Shown here one piece after another: positions 21,161 through 28,498 of a stretch of DNA of 64,000 nucleotides (position 1 is the first letter of the stretch; every line of letters starts with the position of its first letter). Both the position numbers and the translations under genes were made by a program. This stretch comes from Opitutaceae bacterium (lineage in GTDB: Bacteria > Verrucomicrobiota > Verrucomicrobiia > Opitutales > Opitutaceae): NCBI GenBank assembly GCA_027482185.1, contig JAIXWF010000013.1:496001-560000 (forward strand), given 5' to 3'. Under the pieces are notes generated by a model. It did not search any database, was not told the DNA's origin, and worked only from the letters and a program-made list of their open reading frames with translations.

Positions 21161-21829
21161 TTAGGCGGACTTTTTCTCGGCCTTGTTTTCGCGCCAGGCG
21201 CGCCACATTTCCCAGACGATGGGGAGGACGGAGAGGATGATGATCGCGAGGATCACGAGCTTGAAGTTCTTCTGCACGAACGGCTGGTTGCCGAACCAGA
21301 AACCGGCGTAGATGAAAAAGTAGATCCAGATGAAGCCGCCGATGATGTTGTAGGCGATGAAGCGGGAGTAGGTCATCGAGCCGACGCCGGCGACGAAGGG
21401 CACGAAGGTGCGCACGATGGGCACGAAGCGCGCGAGGATGATGGCGCGGCCGCCGTATTTCTCGAAGAACGCGTGGGCGCGCTCGAGGTGTTTCTTGCGC
21501 AGGAAAATCGAGTCGTCGCGCTTGAACACCGCGGGGCCTAGCTTGGCGCCGATCCAGTAATTGAGGGTGTCGCCGATGACCGCGGCGACAAAGAGGAGGC
21601 CGGCCATCAGGTGGACGTTGAGGCCGGTCTCGGGCTTGGCGCAGAAGGCGCCGGCGGCGAAGAGCAGGGAATCGCCGGGCAAGAACGGCGTCACGACGAG
21701 TCCCGTCTCCGCAAAGATGATCAAGAACAGCACCGCGTAGGTCCACAGGCCGTAGTCGGCGATGATCTCCGCGAGGTGGCGGTCAATGTGGAGGATGAAG
21801 TCGATGAGTTTCTTGATCAGATCGATCAT
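21161..21829 (-). CDS. DedA family inner-membrane protein
   Basis: 222 residues from the ATG at 21829. Hydrophobic segments lie near 27-45, 60-90, 135-175 and 190-212. The family signatures are FAETGLVVTPFLPGDSLLFAAG and GRAIILARFVPIVRTFVPFVAGVGSM, both with the conserved acidic and Arg residues thought to act in proton-coupled lipid carrier recycling. It is closest in layout to YqjA/YghB. It ends in a basic tail (WRAWRENKAEKKSA). Upstream on the same strand is the small basic protein gene, which has its own terminator. Confidence 0.93.
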   Translation of the reverse strand: MIDLIKKLIDFILHIDRHLAEIIADYGLWTYAVLFLIIFAETGLVVTPFLPGDSLLFAAGAFCAKPETGLNVHLMAGLLFVAAVIGDTLNYWIGAKLGPAVFKRDDSIFLRKKHLERAHAFFEKYGGRAIILARFVPIVRTFVPFVAGVGSMTYSRFIAYNIIGGFIWIYFFIYAGFWFGNQPFVQKNFKLVILAIIILSVLPIVWEMWRAWRENKAEKKSA

Positions 21830-21867
21830 GGGACGGGAACGGGAAGACGGAGGGTCGGGAACCGGGC

Positions 21868-21899
21868 AAAAAAAAGGCAGGCAGCGGATACTGCCTGCC
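21868..21899 (-). terminator. Rho-independent terminator of the small basic protein gene
   Basis: On the minus strand GGCAGGCAG and CTGCCTGCC form a perfect 9-bp stem with a six-base loop, followed by eight T. It starts about 18 bases after the stop codon of the 51-residue gene. Confidence 0.92.
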
Positions 21900-21917
21900 G
21901 GAAAAGGACGAAACGGC

Positions 21918-22073
21918 TCAAACGTCGGGCTTGGTCTTGCGCAGACCCTGGATGCGGTCGCCGACCTTCCACTGGCCGCGCTTCTTGAGCAGGTCGACGC
22001 GCTCGAAGCGCTTCAGGACGTTGCGTTTGACGACGAGACCGTTGGAGCCTTGGAGGCTTTTGTGCTGGGACAT
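21918..22073 (-). CDS. PVC-type small basic protein
   Basis: 51 residues: it starts MSQHKSLQGSNGLVVKRNVL, continues through KRFERVDLLKKRGQWKVGDR and ends IQGLRKTKPDV. About 30 percent of residues are Lys or Arg. The pattern fits the small basic protein family restricted to Chlamydiae, Verrucomicrobiota and relatives (TIGR04137 as I recall it), for which an rRNA- or ribosome-related role has been proposed but not shown. The ATG at 22073 gives a compact gene with a strong terminator directly after the stop. cutA lies upstream on the same strand, only 27 bp away, so the two may be co-transcribed. This is also a phylum-level marker. Confidence 0.85.
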   Translation of the reverse strand: MSQHKSLQGSNGLVVKRNVLKRFERVDLLKKRGQWKVGDRIQGLRKTKPDV

Positions 22074-22100
22074 GGCTTTATAAAAGAGGGCTGCGACTTG

Positions 22101-22421
22101 TTAAAGGGACAGAGGGCTAGAGTTCGCCTGGGCCCATGACAAGTATTTTTCCGAAACGAGTTCGGCGCGGACGACAATCCATTCCGGCACGGTGTAGGGA
22201 TGGGTGGCCAGGACCTGTTTTTCCAGGGCGGCGAGGTGGGCGGGAAGGGTCTTGAAGGTCAGGCGGAACTCCGCGGCCGTCTCGATCCGGCCTTCCCAAC
22301 GGTACACCGACGTGATCGGTCCCTCGATTTGCACGCAGGCGGCGAGGCCGGCGGCGATGGCCGCGCCGGCGAGGCGGTCGGCATCGGCGCTGTCGGTGAC
22401 GGTGGTCCAGGCGATCAACAT
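22101..22421 (-). CDS. cutA: Divalent cation tolerance protein CutA
   Basis: 106 residues from the ATG at 22421. The trimeric ferredoxin-like fold of CutA is evident from LIAWTTVTDSADADRLAGAAIAAGLAACVQI, then SVYRWEGRIETAAEFRLTFKT, and finally HPYTVPEWIVV with the conserved His-Pro-Tyr. The family was named for copper tolerance in E. coli, but its real function is still debated. It lies just upstream of the small basic protein gene and diverges from rpoZ. Confidence 0.95.
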   Translation of the reverse strand: MLIAWTTVTDSADADRLAGAAIAAGLAACVQIEGPITSVYRWEGRIETAAEFRLTFKTLPAHLAALEKQVLATHPYTVPEWIVVRAELVSEKYLSWAQANSSPLSL

Positions 22422-22471
22422 GGGAAGGGAGCGAGGGGGCGGCGGACGGATGGGCGGCCGGGAATTCGCCC

Positions 22472-22500
22472 TTGACGTTCGGGAACCCCGCCGTTGCTTT
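22472..22500 (+). promoter_or_regulatory. Possible sigma-70 promoter of rpoZ
   Basis: TTGACG at 22472-22477, a 17-base spacer and TGCTTT at 22495-22500, ending 30 bases before the rpoZ start. The -35 is good and the -10 is weak. Confidence 0.35.
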
Positions 22501-22530
22501 CAACGGTTTTCACCCAGCCGTTTGCCCGCC

Positions 22531-22725
22531 ATGAGAGACGACTACATCAAAGAAGCGCTGAAATCGATCAACGACCCGAACATCCTGATCAACGTGGTTT
22601 CCCGCCGCGTGAAGCAGCTCAAGCGGGGCAATCGCCCGCTGGTCGAGTCGCTGGAGAAACTCTCTCCCGAAGACACCGCGCTCCGCGAAGTCATCGAGGG
22701 CAAGATCAGCCACGAGCTCGCCTGA
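22531..22725 (+). CDS. rpoZ: RNA polymerase omega subunit
   Basis: 64 residues from the ATG at 22531 (MRDDYIKEALKSINDPNILINVVSRRVKQL). The core RVKQLKRGNRPLVE is the conserved omega segment that latches the beta-prime subunit; EDTALREVIEGKISHELA is the usual helical tail. At 64 residues it is short even for this small family but carries the whole core. A strong terminator follows, then smpB on the same strand. Divergent cutA shares the upstream region. Confidence 0.88.
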   Translation: MRDDYIKEALKSINDPNILINVVSRRVKQLKRGNRPLVESLEKLSPEDTALREVIEGKISHELA

Positions 22726-22755
22726 TCCGCGCGCGAACCGACGTTTGCCAATTTC

Positions 22756-22800
22756 GGCGGCTCCGTTCTGCTTGAGGCAGAGCCGGAGCCGCCTTTTTTT
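22756..22800 (+). terminator. Rho-independent terminator of rpoZ
   Basis: GGCGGCTCCG and CGGAGCCGCC pair across a 17-base interior that folds partly on itself, followed by seven T. It separates rpoZ from smpB. Confidence 0.9.
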
Positions 22801-22827
22801 GCCTCCGTTTTCCGCACCTTCCCGGCC

Positions 22828-23304
22828 ATGGCCGCCGCCAAAGATTCAAAACGCTTCACCGAGATCCGCAACGCGAAGGCGGGGCGCGACTACTTCGTGG
22901 ACGAGCGGTTCGAGGCCGGCATCCAGCTGCGCGGCACCGAGGTGAAGTCGATCCGGGCCGGCAAGGCGCAGATCACGGATGCCTTCGGGCGCATCGAGAA
23001 GGGCGAGGTCTGGCTCTACAACGCCCACATCGAGCAGTACGCGTTCGGCAACATCCACAACCACGACGCGAAACGGATCCGGAAACTGCTCCTGCACCGC
23101 CGCCACATCGAGAAGATCAAGGCCGCGCTCGACGCCGGCGGCAGCCGGGCACTCGTGCCGCTGCGCATGTATTTCAAGGAAGCGTTGGTGAAGGTCGAGG
23201 TGGCCCTTTGCACCGGCAAGAAACTGCACGACCGCCGCGAGGACCTGAAAACCAAGGTCGTCGAACGCGAGGTCGACCAGGCGCTCAAGGCCCGGCGCCG
23301 CTGA
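22828..23304 (+). CDS. smpB: SsrA-binding protein SmpB
   Basis: 158 residues from the ATG at 22828. SmpB binds tmRNA and brings it to stalled ribosomes for trans-translation. Recognisable segments are NAKAGRDYFVDERFEAGIQLRGTEVKSIR, GEVWLYNAHIEQYAFGNI, KRIRKLLLHRRHIEKI, then PLRMYFKEALVKVEVALCTGKKLHDRREDLK, and the basic C-terminal tail. Length is normal for the family. The tmRNA gene itself was looked for in the neighbourhood and not seen. Confidence 0.97.
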   Translation: MAAAKDSKRFTEIRNAKAGRDYFVDERFEAGIQLRGTEVKSIRAGKAQITDAFGRIEKGEVWLYNAHIEQYAFGNIHNHDAKRIRKLLLHRRHIEKIKAALDAGGSRALVPLRMYFKEALVKVEVALCTGKKLHDRREDLKTKVVEREVDQALKARRR

Positions 23305-23328
23305 GCGGCCGGCGGCGACGGAAGAACT

Positions 23329-23736
23329 TCAGGTAGTCGGGGAACCCGACCCCAGGGCGGGCGCCGACGCCCGATCGGGCCAGACCCGCACGATTTCCTC
23401 GGCGAGAATCCGCCAGCCGAAGGGTTTCGAAAGGAAGCCCTTCAACCGCCCGAGTCGGCAAAGCGTGTCTTCTTCGGCGGCGAGATTGTGGCCTGTGATC
23501 ATGACGAAGACGGCCTCCGGCGCGAGTTTCGCGGCCTCGCGGATGAACGCGATACCGTCGATTTGCGGCATGTGGTAGTCGGTGACGATGACCGCGGCGT
23601 CGAGCCCGCCCAGGGCCGCGAGGGCCTCCGAAGGCCGGGTGAAGGCGTGGACGGGGCGATCGAGATGATTCGCGAGCATCATCGACATGAGCTCGGTGTA
23701 GGGCACTTCGTCGTCGACAAAGACGATCGATTTCAC
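23329..23736 (-). CDS. Single-domain response regulator
   Basis: 135 residues from a GTG at 23736 (VKSIVFVDDEVPYTELMSMML); another GTG at 23748 would add four. It is a lone CheY-like receiver: VDDE acidic pocket, phosphoacceptor Asp in AAVIVTDYHMPQIDG, Thr in MITGHN and Lys in FLSKPFGW. There is no output domain, so it would act by protein contact or in a phosphorelay. No kinase is adjacent; the two hybrid kinases elsewhere in the window are candidates only by guess. It diverges from trmL and is convergent with smpB. Confidence 0.9.
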   Translation of the reverse strand: MKSIVFVDDEVPYTELMSMMLANHLDRPVHAFTRPSEALAALGGLDAAVIVTDYHMPQIDGIAFIREAAKLAPEAVFVMITGHNLAAEEDTLCRLGRLKGFLSKPFGWRILAEEIVRVWPDRASAPALGSGSPTT

Positions 23737-23845
23737 GGCGGCGGGCACGGGTGGGTGGGACGGTGGACCTTGGCCAACGGTTTGCGAAAATGCAATGCGC
23801 GAGGCCCGCCTTGCTTCACGGGCGAGACGCGAAAAAGTTGCGGCG

Positions 23846-24319
23846 ATGGTCCACGTTGTCCTTTTCCAGCCGGAGATCGCGCCGAACACCGGCAATGTCG
23901 GGCGGATGTGCGCGTTGACGCAGTCGCGGCTGCACCTGATCCATCCGCTCGGCTTCGTGATCAACGACCGCAACCTGCGCCGCGCGGGGATGGATTACTG
24001 GAAGTCGCTCGACGTGCACGAGCATGCGGACTGGGCGGCGTTCCGGCGCAGTGCCGCGGCGCCGACGGGCCGGCTCTGGCTGTTCACGACCAAGACGGAG
24101 CGCAGCTTCTGGGACGTGCGTTACGCGGACGGCGACGCGTTGGTTTTCGGCAACGAAGGCTCGGGAGCCCCCGATTGGCTGCACGACGAGCTGACCGAAA
24201 CGCGCGTGAAGATCCCGCATGCGAATCCGGGATTGCGTTCCCTCAACCTGAGCACGGCGGCGGGAATCGCGTGCTACGAAGCGGTGCGGCAACTGACGCA
24301 CGGGGGCGGTAGGCTGTAA
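23846..24319 (+). CDS. trmL: tRNA (cytidine/uridine-34-2'-O)-methyltransferase
   Basis: 157 residues from the ATG at 23846 (MVHVVLFQPEIAPNTGNVGR), the same length as E. coli TrmL. It is a minimal SPOUT methyltransferase with a trefoil knot: PEIAPNTGNVGRMCALT, LHLIHPLGFVINDRNLRRAGMDYW, LVFGNEGSGAPDWLH and the knot strand IPHANPGLRSLNLSTAAGIACYEAVRQ. It methylates the wobble 2'-hydroxyl of certain Leu tRNAs. It is followed by a 150-bp repeat-rich spacer. Confidence 0.94.
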   Translation: MVHVVLFQPEIAPNTGNVGRMCALTQSRLHLIHPLGFVINDRNLRRAGMDYWKSLDVHEHADWAAFRRSAAAPTGRLWLFTTKTERSFWDVRYADGDALVFGNEGSGAPDWLHDELTETRVKIPHANPGLRSLNLSTAAGIACYEAVRQLTHGGGRL

Positions 24320-24450
24320 GCGATCAGCTCTCAGCGATCGGCGATCGGCTATGAACAAGGTGGCATGCGGTGCACTCGCCTCGGCACAACTCGGTCGCCG
24401 GAGGCGAGGCACTTGAAGCTGACAGCTGACCGCTGATAGCTGACTGCCGC
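24320..24450. repeat. Inverted array of AGCTGACAGC/AGCGATCGG words
   Basis: The left part (24320-24352) reads CGATCAGCTCTCAGCGATCG and similar; the right part (24413-24450) reads AGCTGACAGCTGACCGCTGA and similar, roughly its reverse complement. It separates trmL from the convergent oppF-type gene. Confidence 0.75.
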
Positions 24451-24470
24451 CTGCCGGGCGGCACGGGCCG

Positions 24471-25454
24471 TCAGATCTCGCCGAAGCGGACGCAGGCCAC
24501 GGAACGGCCCTCGGCGCCGGCGACCAGGGGCGGGACGGCCGACTTGCATTTGTCGAGGGCGTGCGGGCAACGCGGGTGGAAGGCGCAGCCGGCGGGCGGA
24601 TTGATCGGCGAAGGCGGGTCGCCCGGGAGCACGATGCGCTGGCGCGTGCGCTCGGTGTCGGGATTCGGCGTCGGGATCGCGCTGACCAAAGCGCGGGTGT
24701 ACGGGTGCTGCGGCCGCTCGATCACTTCCGTGGCCGGCCCGAGCTCGACGATCTTGCCGAGGTACATCACGGCGACGCGGTCGGAGATGTGCTTCACGAC
24801 GGAGAGGTCGTGCGCGATGAAGATCAGCGCGAGGTTCATCTCGCGGCAGAGCTTCGAGAGCAAATTGAGGATCTGCGCCTGGATCGAGACGTCGAGGGCG
24901 GAGACGGGTTCGTCGGCGACGATGATCTTGGGCTCGAGGGCGAGGGCGCGCGCGATCGCGATGCGCTGGCGCTGGCCGCCGGAAAACTCATGCGGGTACT
25001 TCTGCATGAAGCGCGCGGCGAGGCCGACGCGTTCCATCAGTTTGCCGACGCGGGCGGGGATCTCGGCGTCGGGGCAGACGCCGTGGACGCGCAGCGGTTC
25101 GGCCAGCGTATCGAAAACCGTGAGACGCGGGTTGAGCGACGCGTAGGGGTCCTGGAACACCATCTGCATGTCGCGGCGCACATCGCGCACCTCCTGGAGC
25201 GAGCCGGTGGTGAGGTTGCGGCCCTCGAGCACGACCGTGCCGGCCGTGGTCGGGACGAGCTGCATGATGGTGCGGGCGAGGGTGGACTTGCCGCAGCCGG
25301 ATTCGCCGACGAGGCCGAGGACTTCGCCGCGGGCGACGGAGAGCGAGACGCCGTCGACGGCTTTCACGGTGCCGACGTGGCGCCGGAAGATCAGCCCTTG
25401 GTTGATGGGAAAGTGCGTCTTGACGTCGGTGAGCTGGAGAATCGGGGAGGACAT
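24471..25454 (-). CDS. Oligopeptide/dipeptide ABC transporter ATP-binding protein, OppF type
   Basis: 327 residues from the ATG at 25454 (MSSPILQLTDVKTHFPINQG). Walker A is GESGCGKST (Lys about 56), the Q loop lies in MVFQDPYASLNPRLTV, the signature is EFSGGQRQRIAIARAL, Walker B is IIVADEPVSALD and the switch is FIAHDLSVV. The oligopeptide-type C-terminal extension has HPYTRALVSAIP and GCAFHPRCPHALDKC, which in this family holds an Fe-S or Cys-rich element. It works as a heterodimer with the OppD-like protein upstream, 14 bp away. No permease or binding protein is encoded nearby. Confidence 0.94.
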   Translation of the reverse strand: MSSPILQLTDVKTHFPINQGLIFRRHVGTVKAVDGVSLSVARGEVLGLVGESGCGKSTLARTIMQLVPTTAGTVVLEGRNLTTGSLQEVRDVRRDMQMVFQDPYASLNPRLTVFDTLAEPLRVHGVCPDAEIPARVGKLMERVGLAARFMQKYPHEFSGGQRQRIAIARALALEPKIIVADEPVSALDVSIQAQILNLLSKLCREMNLALIFIAHDLSVVKHISDRVAVMYLGKIVELGPATEVIERPQHPYTRALVSAIPTPNPDTERTRQRIVLPGDPPSPINPPAGCAFHPRCPHALDKCKSAVPPLVAGAEGRSVACVRFGEI

Positions 25455-25468
25455 GGACGGGACGCGGT

Positions 25469-26443
25469 TCAGATTTCGCCGGCCTGGACGCGGAGGCAGG
25501 CGTGGGCGTGGCCGGGGGCGGCGGGGGCAAGGCCGACGTTGCCGGTGCGGCAACGGTCCACGGCAAATTCGCACCGCGCGGCGAAGGCGCAGCCCGGAAG
25601 CGGTTTCGAGAGATCGGGCGGCAGGCCGCGGATCGTGTACAGTTCCGAGCCCTTGGCCTGGAGCGCCGGGATCGAGCGTTGCAGCGCGCGGGTGTAGGGA
25701 TGCTTCGGCTGATGGAAGAGCGTGCGCGTGTCGGCGGTCTCGACGATCCGGCCGGCGTACATGACTTGGACGCGGTCGCAGAGCCCGGAAACGACGCCGA
25801 GATCGTGGGTGATGAAGATCACGGCCATGCCGATCTCCTGCTGCATCTTTTTGATGAGCTCGAGAATCTGGGCCTGGACGGTGACATCGAGGGCCGTGGT
25901 CGGCTCGTCGGCGATGAGCAATTCGGGCTTCGTGATCAACGCCATCGCGATCATGACGCGCTGGCGCATGCCGCCGGAGAATTCGTGCGGGTACAGATTG
26001 ATGCGGCGGGCGGCGTCGTTGATGCCGACGGCCTCGAGCATGGCGAGGCCGCGGCGGAGGGCGTCGGCCTTGGAGATCTTTTCGTGGATCAGCAGGGGCT
26101 CGATGAGCTGGTCGGAAATCCGCAGGTAGGGATTCAGCGACGTCATCGGATCCTGGAAGATCATTGCCACGCGTTTGCCGCGGATCGAACGCGCCTGGGC
26201 GGGTGTGCAATGCAGGAGGTCGACGCCGTCGAAGACCGCGGTGCCGCTTTCGATGCGGCCCGGGGGCTGCGGGATCAGCCCCATGATCGAGTAGCAGGTG
26301 ACCGACTTGCCGGAACCGGATTCGCCGACGATGCCGAGCGTCTCGCCGCGCTCCAGGTCGAAACTCACCCCGTCGACCGCGCGGTAGACGCCGTTGCGGG
26401 TATAAAAGTAGGTGCGGAGGTCGGAGACGGAAAGAAGGGGCAC
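25469..26443 (-). CDS. Oligopeptide/dipeptide ABC transporter ATP-binding protein, OppD type
   Basis: 324 residues from a GTG at 26443 (VPLLSVSDLRTYFYTRNGVYRAVDGVSF). Walker A is GESGSGKSV, the Q loop lies in MIFQDPMTSLNPYLRI, the signature is EFSGGMRQRVMIAMAL, Walker B is LLIADEPTTALD and the switch is FITHDLGVV. The C-terminal extension includes HPYTRALQRSIPAL and GCAFAARCEFAVDRC. It is immediately upstream of the OppF-like gene and 34 bp downstream of the acyltransferase/heptosyltransferase fusion, so all three may form one operon. Transport of peptides is a family-based inference; the permeases must be elsewhere. Confidence 0.94.
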   Translation of the reverse strand: MPLLSVSDLRTYFYTRNGVYRAVDGVSFDLERGETLGIVGESGSGKSVTCYSIMGLIPQPPGRIESGTAVFDGVDLLHCTPAQARSIRGKRVAMIFQDPMTSLNPYLRISDQLIEPLLIHEKISKADALRRGLAMLEAVGINDAARRINLYPHEFSGGMRQRVMIAMALITKPELLIADEPTTALDVTVQAQILELIKKMQQEIGMAVIFITHDLGVVSGLCDRVQVMYAGRIVETADTRTLFHQPKHPYTRALQRSIPALQAKGSELYTIRGLPPDLSKPLPGCAFAARCEFAVDRCRTGNVGLAPAAPGHAHACLRVQAGEI

Positions 26444-26477
26444 GTGGGGAGGTGGCGGTTGGCGGACGCGACGGCGG

Positions 26478-28397
26478 TTACGAAGTGGCGGACGTCCCGG
26501 CGCTTGGCAAGTACGGCAGCAAGTTCGCTGCCACCGCGGCCGGAGCCAGATCGGCGAGGTTGCCGCCGCCGGTGGGCGCGGACCTGGGCGCCTGCAAAAT
26601 CGTGCAGGGGGCGGCGAAGACGGGCCCGGTCCGCACGGGATTCGTCGGACCGAAGAGGGCGATGAGCGGCACGCCGAGGGCGTTGGCCAAGTGCATGCCG
26701 CCGGTGTCGTTGGTCACGAGCACGCGGCAGGCGCGGAGGCGGGCGCAATAGGTCGGGAGGTCGGTCTTGCCGGCGAGATTCTCGACCCGGTCCGCGGGGA
26801 AACCGGCGGCGACAGCGTCGGCGATCGGCCGATCGTTGGCGGTGCCGAAGATCTGGAAACGCAGTCCCGGGGTCGACTCGATCAGCGCGCGCCAATGCGC
26901 GACGGGCCAGCGTTTCTCCGGCGTGTTTTCCGAACCGGGAATCAGGCCGACGGGAGCGCCGGGGGCGGCCGCCGCCGGATCGGGCGCGGCGAGGGGCGTG
27001 CGATCGGGCGGAACGGCGAGGCCGAAGTGGCGGAGGAAATTTTCCCACAGTTCCAATTGGTGGTGGGTGCGCTCGTCGAAATCCGTCGGCACGGTGAACC
27101 GATGCGACAGGAGCGGCCGGGATTTGCCCGGGCGCACGAGGCCGAAGCGCTGGCGGCAGCCGGTGAGCCGCGCCTCGAGATCGCCGCGGAACGAATTCGT
27201 GAACAGCAACCACACGTCCGGGTATTCGTGGCGCAGCCTGCGGAAAAACGCGAAGTAGCCGGCGCCCTGCGGCGGCAGCGCGACGAGGCGGTCGGCGACG
27301 CCCCAGGATTCGAGGAGCGGAAGGAAGGCGGCTTTGCCGACGAGGACGATTTCGGCGTCGGGCCGGCCGGAGCGCAGGGCGCGCAGGAGCGGGAGGGCCA
27401 TGACGACGTCGCCGAGCCAATTCGGCAGGCGAACCCAAATGCGCGTGCGGCGGGGCGGCGCGGCGAGGCCGCGCGCGGCGAGTTCGGCTGCGAGCAGATC
27501 GCGTTTCGCCTCGAGGCGGAAGCGCTTGGCCGGCATGTCCTGATTGCGCCAGCGGTCGTGCGCCCAGAGCCAGGAGGCGCAGAGGTTGTCGTCGCCGGCG
27601 AGCAGCGACTCGAGCCAGCGGTTGAGGCCGAGGGTGACGGCGGCGCTGGTGTTGTCGTGGGGGATTTCCGCGACATCGACCTCGACGCGCCAGAACGCGC
27701 GGCGGCGGGGGAAGATACCGTACACGCGGGCGGAGAATTTCTCGGCCATCAAGCCGGGCAACTCGGTCGTCGCGCAGACGCGCCCGAACAACGTGGTGAG
27801 CGCGCCCTGCAGGCCTGCGTTCTGGTCGAAGAGCACGCCGACGAAGCCGCGGCGGCGGAGGATTTTAAGCGCCTCGGCGAAGCCCTCCTTGCGCGAGAGC
27901 AGTTTCATGCCGAAGCGTTCGCGGGCCTCGGTCACGAAGGCGTTGGCGGCCGGATTGTCGAGCGGCCGGAAGATGATGCCGAATTCGGGAAACGGTCCCG
28001 GCACGACGAGCGGCTGCGCCGTCTGCGCCTCCCAATAGGCAAGGTGCGGCGAACAAATCAGCGTCGCGGCCGGGTCGCGGTGGTGGCGCGTGTGCGCGGC
28101 GACGAGGGCGGGGGAGGCGGCGATGATCGTGCGCCAGCGCGCGGCGTCGAGATATGGGGTGGCGAGCGAAAGGAGTCCGGTCTCGATCAGCCGGCGGCAG
28201 CTCTCGCGGCCGGTGGCGCGGTGCCAGGCCGCGGGTCTTTCGGGAAAGGCATGGTGGAGGTTCGACAGCACGAGCCGCCGGCGTCGCGGGAGCGAGTAAA
28301 AGATAAAATCGCCGAGCCCGGCGGCGAGGACGCGCAGGAAAATCTCCGGGGTGTGCGCGGCAATCCAGCCGATGGTTTTGAGAACGAAAGTGAGCAC
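26478..28397 (-). CDS. Fusion: LpxL-type lipid A acyltransferase + GT9 heptosyltransferase
   Basis: 639 residues from a GTG at 28397 (VLTFVLKTIGWIAAHTPEIFLRVLA). Residues 1-300 are a lysophospholipid/lipid A acyltransferase: an N-terminal hydrophobic anchor, SNLHHAFPERP, and the catalytic HX4E motif in CSPHLAYWE (His118, Glu123), then FGIIFRPLDNPAANAF, GVLFDQNAG and ARVYGIFPRRRAFWRVEV. Residues 320-639 are a family 9 glycosyltransferase of the heptosyltransferase II type: IWVRLPNWLGDVVMALPLLRALR, LIPGSENTPEKRWP and VTNDTGGMHLANALGVPLIALFGPTNP. There is no stop between the halves. One protein would thus acylate lipid A and add a core heptose at the inner membrane. It diverges from another GT9 gene. 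Confidence 0.88.
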   Translation of the reverse strand: MLTFVLKTIGWIAAHTPEIFLRVLAAGLGDFIFYSLPRRRRLVLSNLHHAFPERPAAWHRATGRESCRRLIETGLLSLATPYLDAARWRTIIAASPALVAAHTRHHRDPAATLICSPHLAYWEAQTAQPLVVPGPFPEFGIIFRPLDNPAANAFVTEARERFGMKLLSRKEGFAEALKILRRRGFVGVLFDQNAGLQGALTTLFGRVCATTELPGLMAEKFSARVYGIFPRRRAFWRVEVDVAEIPHDNTSAAVTLGLNRWLESLLAGDDNLCASWLWAHDRWRNQDMPAKRFRLEAKRDLLAAELAARGLAAPPRRTRIWVRLPNWLGDVVMALPLLRALRSGRPDAEIVLVGKAAFLPLLESWGVADRLVALPPQGAGYFAFFRRLRHEYPDVWLLFTNSFRGDLEARLTGCRQRFGLVRPGKSRPLLSHRFTVPTDFDERTHHQLELWENFLRHFGLAVPPDRTPLAAPDPAAAAPGAPVGLIPGSENTPEKRWPVAHWRALIESTPGLRFQIFGTANDRPIADAVAAGFPADRVENLAGKTDLPTYCARLRACRVLVTNDTGGMHLANALGVPLIALFGPTNPVRTGPVFAAPCTILQAPRSAPTGGGNLADLAPAAVAANLLPYLPSAGTSATS

Positions 28398-28498
28398 GCG
28401 CGCGGGATTTGGCTTTGATTTCCGGAGGGAAAGACCTTGGAACGTAACGGACCGCGGGGGAAAGCAGATTCTCGGGAGCGCTTGGCCCCGCCGTCGCC

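Noticed and set aside
22726-23328. tmRNA (ssrA) gene next to smpB
   Set aside because: No tRNA-Ala-like ends or tag reading frame could be found around smpB.
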